From Chlorogloeopsis sp. ULAP01 (GTDB taxonomy: Bacteria; Cyanobacteriota; Cyanobacteriia; Cyanobacteriales; Nostocaceae), in the NCBI RefSeq assembly GCF_030381805.1, contig NZ_JAUDRH010000013.1, forward strand, positions 62,001 to 126,000: DNA of 64,000 bases, in the 5' to 3' direction. Each line of letters starts with the position of its first letter. The first letter of the stretch is position 1. This document shows positions 8,917 to 17,089 of the stretch, piece by piece. The notes beneath the pieces were generated by a model. The model searched no databases. It was given only the letters and a program-made list of their open reading frames with translations, and had not been told where the DNA came from. Position numbers and translations under genes: made by a program.

Positions 8917-9021
8917 AAAAAAGCTAGTGGGACACACACCACTAGCAACAAGCAAGCCAAAATGTAAAGTCAATCTCATGAACTAAAATTGATAATTTCA
9001 AAAAATGATCACCTCGTAAAG
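8917..9021 (-). ncRNA. candidate small RNA, copy 2 (minus strand)
   Basis: This is the partner of the unit at 8710-8818. On the minus strand it ends in a perfect 8-bp stem (8939-8946 with 8923-8930, loop of 8) followed by a run of six U at 8922-8917, a clear intrinsic terminator. The same ATGCAA direct repeat lies upstream at 9026-9042. The predicted RNA is about 100 nt. The conserved upstream box and terminator around a diverged middle point to a duplicated transcription unit rather than a random repeat. No reading frame longer than a few codons is shared by the two copies. Confidence 0.45.
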
Positions 9022-9025
9022 TTAT

Positions 9026-9042
9026 ATGCAACTTTCATGCAA
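9026..9042 (-). promoter_or_regulatory. ATGCAA direct repeat, copy 2 (candidate operator)
   Basis: ATGCAA at 9026-9031 and again at 9037-9042, 11 bp apart, upstream of candidate RNA copy 2. The flanking bases (GTAAAGT before, CAACACA after) also match those of copy 1, so the whole block of about 30 bp is conserved. Confidence 0.4.
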
Positions 9043-9067
9043 CACAATACCTCTCATTTAATAATTG

Positions 9068-9171
9068 GTAGGGTGCATTAAAGCAGCGCGTAACGCACTG
9101 TCAGTGGGGCGTACGGCTAGTTCTCGCTCTTTTAAACTCTCAAAGATTTATATAGCCGTAACACACCCTAC
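9068..9171. repeat. MITE-like element with GTAGGGTG/CACCCTAC ends
   Basis: It begins GTAGGGTGCATTA and ends TAACACACCCTAC, so the outer 8 bp are inverted repeats. An inner GCGTAACGCAC lies near the left end. It belongs to the GTAGGGTGCGTTA class of dispersed elements, with a relative at 36491-36528. The reading frame of the following gene is open across it by chance. Confidence 0.5.
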
Positions 9172-9247
9172 AAATTTCCACAAATTGCCCACTCCAGTAT
9201 GCCATTGCAGTGTATGCTGGCAAGGGAGCGATTCAAAAATCTATTTT

Positions 9248-9856
9248 ATGAAATTACTACACCGTTCTGACTTATATGGATGGTCGAGCTTCGATGAAGA
9301 ACGCAATGTAGATTTCAATAGCGTTGCTTGGATTCGTCCCCAGGGAAACATTGTTATAGATCCATTACGTTTATCGATCTACGACTGGAAACATCTTAAT
9401 TCCTTGGGTGGTGCGAGTTGGATAGTTATTACCAACTCCGATCATGTACGTGCTGCCAAGCAAATCGCTAATTCTTTTAGTGCTAAAATCGCAGGACCGA
9501 TCGCTGAAAAAGACTATTTTCCGATTAAGTGCGATCGCTGGCTTGGTGAAGGTGATGAGTTAGTACCAGGATTGCAGATACTGGAATTACATGGCTCAAA
9601 AACCCCAGGCGAATTGGCATTACTTTTAGAAAAAACAACCCTAATTACTGGTGACTTGGTACGAGCACATAAAGGGGGTAGTCTAATGATATTACCAGAT
9701 GCGAAACTTTCTAATCAAGTCGAAGCGATTGCTTCAGTTCAAAGATTAGCAAAGATGAAGGAAATAGAGGCTGTACTGGTAGGTGATGGTTGGTCAGTAT
9801 TTCGAGATGGAAACCTGGTTTTACAAGAACTTACAGATAAAATCAGCAAATCTTGA
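9248..9856 (+). CDS. MBL-fold-like protein
   Basis: A 202-residue protein from ATG 9248, beginning MKLLHRSDLYGWSSFDE. It has the strand order of a metallo-beta-lactamase-fold protein, with DPLRLSIYDWKHL, then TNSDHVRAAKQIA, then LELHGSKTPGELALLLEKTTLITGDLVRAHKGG and a VGDGWSVF tail. The classic HxHxDH motif is reduced to one His after an Asp (SDH), so metal binding and catalysis are doubtful. The frame continues upstream to 9065, but that part lies in the GTAGGGTG repeat and is unlikely to be translated. Its substrate is unknown. It is monocistronic and runs convergent with the MFS gene. Confidence 0.75.
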   Translation: MKLLHRSDLYGWSSFDEERNVDFNSVAWIRPQGNIVIDPLRLSIYDWKHLNSLGGASWIVITNSDHVRAAKQIANSFSAKIAGPIAEKDYFPIKCDRWLGEGDELVPGLQILELHGSKTPGELALLLEKTTLITGDLVRAHKGGSLMILPDAKLSNQVEAIASVQRLAKMKEIEAVLVGDGWSVFRDGNLVLQELTDKISKS

Positions 9857-10019
9857 GGAACCAGCACAACAAAATAGTCGCAATGAACTCACTCAACATG
9901 AAAAAGGCATTGGGCATTGCTATAAAAATTTCCTCCCTACACCCTTTTTCAAGCTAAACTGTCATGCGATAAATCATACAAATAGCCAATAAGAATCTCT
10001 TTTCCCTAGCCTCTAGCTC

Positions 10020-11258
10020 CTAGCCCTTTGTTTTTCTACCACAATGAACCGATGATTTGAGACTGAGGGCAAATCCTGCTGTTAACAAGGTTAGAACCCC
10101 TGTCACCCAAAAAGGAGTGCCGTAGCTAATACTGACAAGCAAACCCGCCACAGCAGGACCGATTGCATTAGAGATACTTAGGTAAGAGGCATTAATTCCT
10201 TGAACTTCACCTTGTTCGCGATCGCTGCTATTGATAGATAAGATAGCGCTGATCAGTGGGATGGGAAACGAATTCGTGATACCCAAAAGACACGCCAAGA
10301 CAACGAACACAGGAAAAACTGGAAAGACAGGAATTAGTAGAAAAACTGCGGCTCGTCCAGCAATTGCCACAGCCAGAATATTGGCAAGATTGAACCGTTT
10401 TGTCAGGGGTTCGACAGCAAAAATTTGTGTAAGCACCCCGACTACGCCAATGAGTGTAAATACGATCGCCAAAGTTTGGGCATCTTGATTGAGCACTTTA
10501 AGGAAGAAGGGTTGAAAGGCGAAGGTGAAGATTGTAAATGTAAAGCCACTAAAAAACGTCAGCACAAAGGCTTGACCAAGCTTTGGATGCAATGCAGACT
10601 GAAAGATTTTACTGAAACCAAACATTTGCCAACTCAGTTGGAATTTCTGTCGCTGTGGTAAGGTTTCTGGTAGTAGCAACCAAGTCAGAACAACAGCTGA
10701 AAAGGCAATAATAGCTCCTGCAAAAAAGCTCATTCCTAGTGAAGAAACTCCCGGAAAAGTTGGTAACAGTTGAGCAAAATAACTAATAGCAGGCCCTGTA
10801 ACAAATCCTAAGCGAAAAGCAGCATCAAGCAATCCAAATGCTTTGGCGCGATCGCCTGGTGCAGTCGTGTCAGTAATAATAGCTCTAGCAATGGAAGTGT
10901 TGCCTCCCGTCAAACCATCGAAAATCCGAGCCGCAAAAAGTAACCAGGCAACAGGTGCAAAGCTGGCGAGCAAATTCGCGATCACCGTTCCCACAAGGCT
11001 AATGACAAGAAGCGGCTTGCGTCCCATAAAGTCAGAAAAACGCCCCAAAATAGGAGTAGCTATAAATTGAGCGATCGCGTACCCTGTAGTGAGTAAACTA
11101 GCTTGAAAATCGCTCAGTCCAAATTGTTTGGCGTAGGGATAAAGAATTGGAATAATAATTGTGAAACTGACTGAGTTAATAAACGCAATCAAAGCGATAA
11201 TCCAAAATTTCAGAGGTAGATCGAACTTCGCTTTTAGGACTTTCAACGGACGCATCAT
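10020..11258 (-). CDS. MFS transporter (drug-efflux type)
   Basis: A 412-residue protein with about 12 hydrophobic segments. After the second it carries the major facilitator motif A as GRFSDFMGRKPLL (about residues 78-90), typical of the TetA/drug-proton antiporter group. It is an inner-membrane protein. Substrates cannot be read from the sequence, and efflux is inferred from family resemblance. It starts at tandem ATG codons (11258 and 11255). It stands alone between the MBL-like gene and the serine hydrolase. Confidence 0.88.
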   Translation of the reverse strand: MMRPLKVLKAKFDLPLKFWIIALIAFINSVSFTIIIPILYPYAKQFGLSDFQASLLTTGYAIAQFIATPILGRFSDFMGRKPLLVISLVGTVIANLLASFAPVAWLLFAARIFDGLTGGNTSIARAIITDTTAPGDRAKAFGLLDAAFRLGFVTGPAISYFAQLLPTFPGVSSLGMSFFAGAIIAFSAVVLTWLLLPETLPQRQKFQLSWQMFGFSKIFQSALHPKLGQAFVLTFFSGFTFTIFTFAFQPFFLKVLNQDAQTLAIVFTLIGVVGVLTQIFAVEPLTKRFNLANILAVAIAGRAAVFLLIPVFPVFPVFVVLACLLGITNSFPIPLISAILSINSSDREQGEVQGINASYLSISNAIGPAVAGLLVSISYGTPFWVTGVLTLLTAGFALSLKSSVHCGRKTKG

Positions 11259-11323
11259 TATAAGGGAACGGGGAACAGCAACGCACCATTCTAGATTTTA
11301 GGTGTGTTAGGACTTAAAGAGTC

Positions 11324-11357
11324 AGATCCCCGGCTTCTAGTAAGAAGTCGGGGATCT
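11324..11357. repeat. hairpin AGATCCCCGGCTTCT/AGAAGTCGGGGATCT
   Basis: Two 15-bp arms (11324-11338 and 11343-11357) with one G-T pair enclose a 4-base loop. It lies 23 bp past the stop of the serine hydrolase gene. Its core matches the hairpin at 5336-5359, and a related arm occurs at 40045-40066, so it is a dispersed element. It could terminate transcription from either side, but no U-run follows. Confidence 0.6.
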
Positions 11358-11380
11358 CGATACATATGACTAACTCTTCA

Positions 11381-12322
11381 CTATCCCAGATTCGCAACTG
11401 TTTCTACAAAACTCTGAGAAATAAAAGGCAGGATGTCGCGATTCTTAGCGTTTGCTTTACCTTCAGTGAATACTACTAACAGGTAAGGACGGCAATCTGG
11501 TATTTCAATATACGCTACATCATGGCGAACTTGACTAGTCCAACCCGCCTTTGACCAAATTTGTGCTGTTTGGGGAAGTCCACCGCCCAAAAAACCCGTA
11601 ACTTGATCTTCTTCAACATCCTTAGGCAATTCATCAGGATTCAGACTGCGCTTCAGTAGAGCCATCATCGATTGCGATCGCCCACCAGACACTGCCACTC
11701 CCCCGACAATACTGTGCAATAATCTAGCGGTAGCATTTGTTGTCAGCATATTGCGATTTTCTAGTAACTGACCATAAAATACGCGTTCGCGTCCGTATGG
11801 CCCATCACACCAGGTTTTTTGGCAGGCGTTAATCGTTTCCATTTCCGCCCACCCCAAAGACTGATAATAACGGTTAACAAGATTGCGTTGTAGTTTCCAA
11901 GTTTCAAAAGGCCCTGGTGGTAAATCTGGCCCCGATGTTGTGCCAGTCAGCACATCTATTACTAAGCTGGTGGCATCATTGCTAGAGTCTACAATCATAT
12001 CGCGCATGGCTCTTTCTAACTCAGTGGAAGTCTGCAACATTCCTGACTCTAGCCATTCTTGTACCGCCACCAAGTAAAACAATTTCACCACACTCGCTGG
12101 GTAAATTCGCTCAGCACCTCTATAGGTGAAACCACGGATGGGATGATTCCAAAAGGCATCTGGAGTGAGAGCGCCACCAGTATTTACTAGTACAGGTGGA
12201 TCGTAGACAATCCAAGTTAGAGCAATTTGATTACGGGCTAGGGTCGGAAATTTTGCCCAAGTAGCCTCTAAAATAGCATTGCCTAACTGTTCGAGTTGTA
12301 CGTCTTTGTTGAAGAAAGCCAT
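11381..12322 (-). CDS. class A beta-lactamase-like serine hydrolase
   Basis: A 313-residue protein from ATG 12322. It has the order of motifs of penicillin-recognising enzymes: YPASVVK (S77, K80, the SxxK pair), SSN at 113-115, and a late WSKAGWTSQVRHD segment where KTG is expected (here KAG). I see no convincing signal peptide. Cyanobacterial relatives are annotated simply as serine hydrolases, and true beta-lactamase activity is not implied. The frame opens 15 codons further upstream, but that would overlap the divergent NlpC/P60 gene. The shared, very short promoter region suggests both act on peptidoglycan or its fragments. Confidence 0.82.
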   Translation of the reverse strand: MAFFNKDVQLEQLGNAILEATWAKFPTLARNQIALTWIVYDPPVLVNTGGALTPDAFWNHPIRGFTYRGAERIYPASVVKLFYLVAVQEWLESGMLQTSTELERAMRDMIVDSSNDATSLVIDVLTGTTSGPDLPPGPFETWKLQRNLVNRYYQSLGWAEMETINACQKTWCDGPYGRERVFYGQLLENRNMLTTNATARLLHSIVGGVAVSGGRSQSMMALLKRSLNPDELPKDVEEDQVTGFLGGGLPQTAQIWSKAGWTSQVRHDVAYIEIPDCRPYLLVVFTEGKANAKNRDILPFISQSFVETVANLG

Positions 12323-12337
12323 TGTTATTCTTGTAGG

Positions 12338-13063
12338 ATGTCCCTTAATCTCAGATCCAAAATCCAAAATCTCATCACTTTAGGTGAGTACGAGTGTCTC
12401 GCTAACATAAACATATACGATTCTCCCGAATGTACGCGCCTAGCAACACAAGCTGCATCAGGACGACATTTACAGGTGAAATCAACTGAAAGGGATGCAC
12501 AGACTGGCAATGAAACATCTGTACACGTACGTTTGTGTGAGGATGATTATCCAGGGTGGTTATCGCTTGCAGATTTAAATCTATTACAGACTGCTACTGT
12601 ACTTTATCAGGCTAAATCTTTTTCTGAATCTGAAGTTAGAAAATTGCTACCAGAGGTAATAGCTTTTGCCCATCAAGCGATGGAACAGCCTAATTATTAC
12701 CTTTGGGGTGGTACAGTTGGGCCAAATTATGACTGTTCGGGTTTAATGCAAGCAGCTTTTTGTTCAGTCGGTGTTTGGTTACCCAGAGATGCCTACCAGC
12801 AGGAAGCTTTCACCCAGCCAGTGACAATTTCCCAATTAGAAATAGGCGATCTCATATTTTTTGGTATTCCCCAAAAAGCCACTCATGTGGGACTCTATTT
12901 AGGAGATGATCGTTACATCCATAGTTCTGGGAAAGATAAAGGACGTAACGGTATTGGGATTGACATTCTCTCGGAACAAGGCGATGAGGTTAGTCAGTCA
13001 TACTACCAGCAGCTACGTGGCGCTGGCAGAGTGGTGAAGAGTTACGAACCGCATAGTCATTAA
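12338..13063 (+). CDS. SH3b-NlpC/P60 peptidoglycan endopeptidase
   Basis: A 241-residue cysteine peptidase. The N-terminal part (about 15-85) resembles a bacterial SH3 domain. The C-terminal part (about 105-235) is NlpC/P60, with the nucleophile C133 in YDCSG, H183 in ATHVGLYLG and H195 in YIHSSG. It closely resembles the cyanobacterial gamma-D-glutamyl-diamino acid endopeptidases studied from Anabaena and Nostoc, which cleave peptidoglycan stem fragments and lack a signal peptide. I chose ATG 12338. An ATG at 12296 lies inside the divergent gene and adds a poorly conserved tail. Only 15 bp separate the two divergent starts. Confidence 0.92.
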   Translation: MSLNLRSKIQNLITLGEYECLANINIYDSPECTRLATQAASGRHLQVKSTERDAQTGNETSVHVRLCEDDYPGWLSLADLNLLQTATVLYQAKSFSESEVRKLLPEVIAFAHQAMEQPNYYLWGGTVGPNYDCSGLMQAAFCSVGVWLPRDAYQQEAFTQPVTISQLEIGDLIFFGIPQKATHVGLYLGDDRYIHSSGKDKGRNGIGIDILSEQGDEVSQSYYQQLRGAGRVVKSYEPHSH

Positions 13064-13196
13064 AGAAAGGTTTTAAGGGTGTGAGGGTGTAAGGGAAAAT
13101 TATGTGGGTGCAGGAAAAACCCTGATGGGTGAATTTAAATGGTACCCCTATACCCTTGTACCCCTATACCCATAGTAAAAAAGGACACGAATAGGT

Positions 13197-14228
13197 ATGA
13201 GGAGTGAATTAATTTCTAATGGGATGGCTGGACAATATGAAGCAAAGTCCTTATCCATCCCTGATGTCTCGGTGGTGGTGCCTGTGCGTGATGAAGTGGA
13301 AAGTTTGCCTCATTTGTTGGAGGCGATCGCTTCTACTTTAAAAAGTAGTCAATTAAGTTACGAAATTATCTGTGTGGACGATGGTTCCACGGATGGTTCA
13401 GATCGGTTTCTTAAGGAACAAGCGCAAGTTCGCCATGATTTAAAAACCGTGATTTTGCGTCGTAACTACGGCCAAACTGCGGCAATGGCAGCCGGATTTT
13501 ATTACGCCCATGGTAAAGCAGTTGTAACTTTAGATGCCGATTTGCAAAACGATCCTGCGGATATCCCCATGCTGCTGGCAAAGTTGGAGGAAGGCTACGA
13601 TTTGGTGAGTGGTTGGCGGCAAGCACGCCAAGATGCTGCGGTAACGCGCTTACTTCCTTCTAAAATTGCCAACTGGCTGATTCGACGCGTGACTAGCGTG
13701 CATATTCACGACTATGGTTGTTCGCTCAAAGCCTATCGTGCTGAACTGGTAGCTGATATGAACCTCTACGGAGAACTGCACCGCTTCTTGCCAGCCTTGG
13801 CGTATATTGAAGGTGCGAGAATTACAGAAATACCTGTGCGCCATCATGCCCGTCGGTTTGGGCGTAGTAAGTACGGTTTGTCGCGGACGTTTCGAGTCTT
13901 GATGGATTTGTTAACTATTGCCTTTATGAAAAAGTTCCTCACCCGCCCGATGCACGTTTTTGGGCTGTGGGGCTTAATTAGCATAATTTCGGGAGGAGTG
14001 ATCGGCATTTACTTAACTTGGGTAAAATTTGCTCTGCATCAAGACATAGGCGATCGCCCTTTGTTAATTTTGGCAGTACTGCTTTTGGTAACAGGGATAC
14101 AGTTATTTTGCTTTGGTTTGTTAGCTGAGTTACTAATGCGTACTTACCATGAATCTCAAGGACGCCCGATTTATCGCGTGCGTGAGGTCATAACAAATAA
14201 GCAATTGACAACTGAAAGCCAAATTTAA
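13197..14228 (+). CDS. family 2 glycosyltransferase with C-terminal membrane helices
   Basis: A 343-residue GT2 enzyme of the DPM1/GtrB type. It has the nucleotide-sugar site VDDGSTDGS (about 61-69), the DADLQND motif (about 118-124) for metal and donor binding, and a C-terminal pair of membrane helices (about 255-275 and 290-312). Such enzymes load a sugar onto undecaprenyl phosphate at the inner membrane. The donor cannot be told from the sequence. The spacer before it (13064-13196) holds GGTGT and TACCCCTATACCC repeats. A later start at Met10 is possible. Confidence 0.88.
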   Translation: MRSELISNGMAGQYEAKSLSIPDVSVVVPVRDEVESLPHLLEAIASTLKSSQLSYEIICVDDGSTDGSDRFLKEQAQVRHDLKTVILRRNYGQTAAMAAGFYYAHGKAVVTLDADLQNDPADIPMLLAKLEEGYDLVSGWRQARQDAAVTRLLPSKIANWLIRRVTSVHIHDYGCSLKAYRAELVADMNLYGELHRFLPALAYIEGARITEIPVRHHARRFGRSKYGLSRTFRVLMDLLTIAFMKKFLTRPMHVFGLWGLISIISGGVIGIYLTWVKFALHQDIGDRPLLILAVLLLVTGIQLFCFGLLAELLMRTYHESQGRPIYRVREVITNKQLTTESQI

Positions 14229-14490
14229 CTACTTATTAAAGCAAGGGTCAATTTTAATCCAGTTATGATCTCCGAAAATTTTCCTGCAAAATGTTTTAGC
14301 TAAAAATTTGGCAATTAAGTGAGCGAGCGAGAAAAATTCAACTTATATGAAGAAATACAAATTAATATCCCTAGACAAACAGCTGTAACTAAAGTTGTCA
14401 ATCATTATGCATACTACTCCAGCCAGATTAGTTCATAAATGTTAGGATTGCCACAGAGAGAGAATAACGAAGAGAAGGAAAAGAAACTGA

Positions 14491-16647
14491 ATGGGAGAAT
14501 TTGAGAAGTCAATATCCTTTGACGGACGGGATATTCGACTGAAGGTGGGTCTACTAGCACCCCAGGCTGGTGGATCGGTGTTGATACAGTCTGGGGATAC
14601 GGCAGTTCTAGTTGCAGCTACGCGATCAGCAGCCAGAGAAGGCGTTGATTTTCTGCCCCTCACTGTAGATTACGAAGAAAGGCTTTACGCAGCAGGGAGA
14701 ATACCAGGAGGATTGCTGCGGCGAGAAGGCCGGCCGCCAGAGAGAGCGATTCTCACCAGCCGTTTAATTGACCGTCCTTTACGTCCTTTGTTCCCATCAT
14801 GGTTGCGGGATGACCTGCAAATTGTGGCAATCACTCTTTCGATGGATGAATTAGTGCCGCCAGATGTGCTAGCTGTAACTGGTGCTTCTATCGCTACCTT
14901 ATTGGCAAAAATTCCGTTTAATGGGCCAATGGCAGCAGTACGTGTTGGCTTGGTAGGTGATGATTTTATCATTAATCCTACCTATGCTGAAGTCGAAGCC
15001 GGAGACCTGGATCTTGTGGTTGCAGGTTCACCAGAAGGCGTAATTATGGTGGAAGCGGGAGCTAATCAATTGCCGGAACGAGATATTATCGAGGCGATTG
15101 AATTTGGCTACGAAGCAGTACAGGACTTAATTCAAGCACAGCGAGATTTAATGGCAGAACTGGGTTTGGAAATTGTCCAGGAAGCAGCACCAGAAGTAGA
15201 CTCGACGCTGGAAAACTTTATCCGCGATCGCGCTACAGATGAAATTAAAAAAATTCTGTCGCAATTTGATTTGGAGAAAACTGAGCGGGATACTGCTTTG
15301 GATGCAGTCAAAGAATCAGTTGTAGGTGCGATCGCTGAACTACCAGAAGAGGATCCGATCCGAGTTGCTGCTACTACGAATAAAAAAGCTCTAGACAATA
15401 CTTTCAAAGACATCACTAAAAAGCTGATGCGCCGTCAAATTATCGAAGATAATGTTCGAGTGGACGGTCGCAAGCTAGATGAAGTGCGTCCCGTTTCTTG
15501 TCAAGTTAGTTTACTGCCCAAGCGCGTTCACGGCAGTGGTTTGTTTAACCGTGGATTAACCCAGGTACTATCTAATTGTACTCTCGGTACACCAGGAGAT
15601 ATACAAACCTTAACTGATGACTTGCAACAAGATCAGCAAAAGCGCTATATGCACCATTACAACTTCCCACCGTTCTCAGTAGGGGAAACTAAGCCTCTAC
15701 GTGCGCCAGGACGCCGGGAAATCGGGCATGGAGCTTTGGCTGAAAGAGCAATATTGCCTATATTACCACCTAAAGACCAATTTCCCTACGTAATTAGGGT
15801 AGTATCAGAAGTATTGTCTTCTAACGGCTCCACTTCAATGGGTTCGGTTTGCGGCTCAATCCTAGCTTTGATGGATGCCGGCGTACCTATTGCTAAACCT
15901 GTTAGTGGTGCTGCGATGGGCTTGATTAAAGAAGGTGATGAAGTGCGAGTCTTGACTGACATTCAGGGCATCGAAGACTTTTTGGGTGACATGGACTTCA
16001 AAGTTGCCGGGACAGATACGGGAATTACAGCCTTACAAATGGATATGAAAATTCCGGGTTTGTCTTTGAATATTATTGAGCAAGCTGTCAACCAAGCGAA
16101 AGCAGCGCGGCTACACATTCTGGAGAAAATGCTCCAAGTTATTGACAAACCACGCAGCGAGATGTCGTCTTTCGCTCCACGTTTGTTGACAATTAAGATT
16201 GATCCAGACATGATTGGTCTAGTGATCGGGCCAGGAGGCAAAACAATTAAGGGTATTACCGAAGATACGGGTGCCAAGATTGATATTGAAGATGACGGTA
16301 CTGTCACTATCTCGGCTGTAGATGAAAATAAAGCCAAAAAAGCTCGAAATATCATCCAAGGCATGACGCGCAAGCTGAATGAAGGTGATGTTTATGTAGG
16401 GCGTGTAACTCGGATTATACCAATCGGTGCATTTGTGGAATTTTTGCCCGGAAAAGAAGGCATGATCCACATTTCCCAGCTGGCTGACTACCGTGTAGGC
16501 AAAGTAGAAGATGAAGTTGCAGTCGGTGACGAAGTCATTGTGAAAGTTCGTGAAATAGACAATAAAGGTAGAATTAATCTCACCCGCTTGGGTATTCACC
16601 CAGATCAGGCAGCCGCAGCGCGGGAACAAGCAACAGTAAATCGATAA
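14491..16647 (+). CDS. pnp: polyribonucleotide nucleotidyltransferase (PNPase)
   Basis: The phosphorolytic 3'-to-5' exoribonuclease of RNA decay, a cytoplasmic trimer. The 718 residues have the complete layout: first RNase PH domain (about 10-140), an all-helical segment with a DFDLEKTERD-like region (about 240-300), second RNase PH domain (about 320-535) with GSGLFNRGLTQ and the phosphate-site run SNGSTSMGSVCG, a KH domain with VIGPGGKTIKGI (about 575-585), and an S1 domain (about 630-700) starting VYVGRVTRIIPIGAFVEF. The length is normal. rpsO is not upstream, unlike the arrangement in many bacteria. A HIP1-based terminator follows. Confidence 0.98.
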   Translation: MGEFEKSISFDGRDIRLKVGLLAPQAGGSVLIQSGDTAVLVAATRSAAREGVDFLPLTVDYEERLYAAGRIPGGLLRREGRPPERAILTSRLIDRPLRPLFPSWLRDDLQIVAITLSMDELVPPDVLAVTGASIATLLAKIPFNGPMAAVRVGLVGDDFIINPTYAEVEAGDLDLVVAGSPEGVIMVEAGANQLPERDIIEAIEFGYEAVQDLIQAQRDLMAELGLEIVQEAAPEVDSTLENFIRDRATDEIKKILSQFDLEKTERDTALDAVKESVVGAIAELPEEDPIRVAATTNKKALDNTFKDITKKLMRRQIIEDNVRVDGRKLDEVRPVSCQVSLLPKRVHGSGLFNRGLTQVLSNCTLGTPGDIQTLTDDLQQDQQKRYMHHYNFPPFSVGETKPLRAPGRREIGHGALAERAILPILPPKDQFPYVIRVVSEVLSSNGSTSMGSVCGSILALMDAGVPIAKPVSGAAMGLIKEGDEVRVLTDIQGIEDFLGDMDFKVAGTDTGITALQMDMKIPGLSLNIIEQAVNQAKAARLHILEKMLQVIDKPRSEMSSFAPRLLTIKIDPDMIGLVIGPGGKTIKGITEDTGAKIDIEDDGTVTISAVDENKAKKARNIIQGMTRKLNEGDVYVGRVTRIIPIGAFVEFLPGKEGMIHISQLADYRVGKVEDEVAVGDEVIVKVREIDNKGRINLTRLGIHPDQAAAAREQATVNR

Positions 16648-17089
16648 ATTACTGATGGATTGGGAATTTCATCCCAAATCCATAGTTTAAGAATTTGAGC
16701 TAAAAAGCGATCGCTAAGGTGAAGTAAGAGCGATCGCTTTGTATTATGGCAGGGAACGGAGAACAGGGAACAGCGCAAAGAATTTGTCATTTCTTGTTCC
16801 AGGTTGAACCTGGTAACGAAGGTGATTTTTCCCTACACCTTCTTTACTAAGTTTTTTGTCAAAATTCCATGTGTAACAGTTGAAAGGATGGAATGTAAGT
16901 TTTACCATACTCCCAGGACTTATACAAATTTTAGATACTTCGACAAGCTCAGTACAAGTTTTGGATTTTGGATTCAAACCATTGATGAATAGGCTATCCC
17001 AGAATTTTGAAACAAGACTTCCGCGTGCCAATTTGGTATTACACACTAAAAACTAGCCCTGTGACGTATCCTCAAAATTATTCTTATCC
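16648..17089. other. intergenic region after pnp
   Basis: It holds the pnp terminator at 16704-16740 and a GGAACAGGGAAC-type repeat at about 16750-16775. A perfect 15-bp palindrome CCAGGTTGAACCTGG lies at 16799-16813. Near 16938 is the motif ACTTCGACAAGCTCAGTAC, which resembles a REP-type repeat. I see no gene. Confidence 0.45.
16704..16740 (+). terminator. pnp terminator built from two HIP1 sites
   Basis: AAAGCGATCGCT (16704-16715) and AGCGATCGCTTT (16729-16740) form a perfect 12-bp stem with a 13-base loop. It starts 57 bp beyond the pnp stop. Both arms contain the HIP1 octamer. The U-run is short (TTTGTATT). Confidence 0.65.

Noticed and set aside
8710..9042. Yfr1 or NsiR1 identity for the tandem RNA candidates
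   Set aside because: The Yfr1 core ACTCCTCACAC is absent, and the upstream box is not the NsiR1-type TCCGGA box.
9065..9247. 61 extra N-terminal codons for the MBL-like protein
   Set aside because: They lie in the GTAGGGTG-type repeat and translate to non-family sequence. ATG 9248 starts the conserved part.
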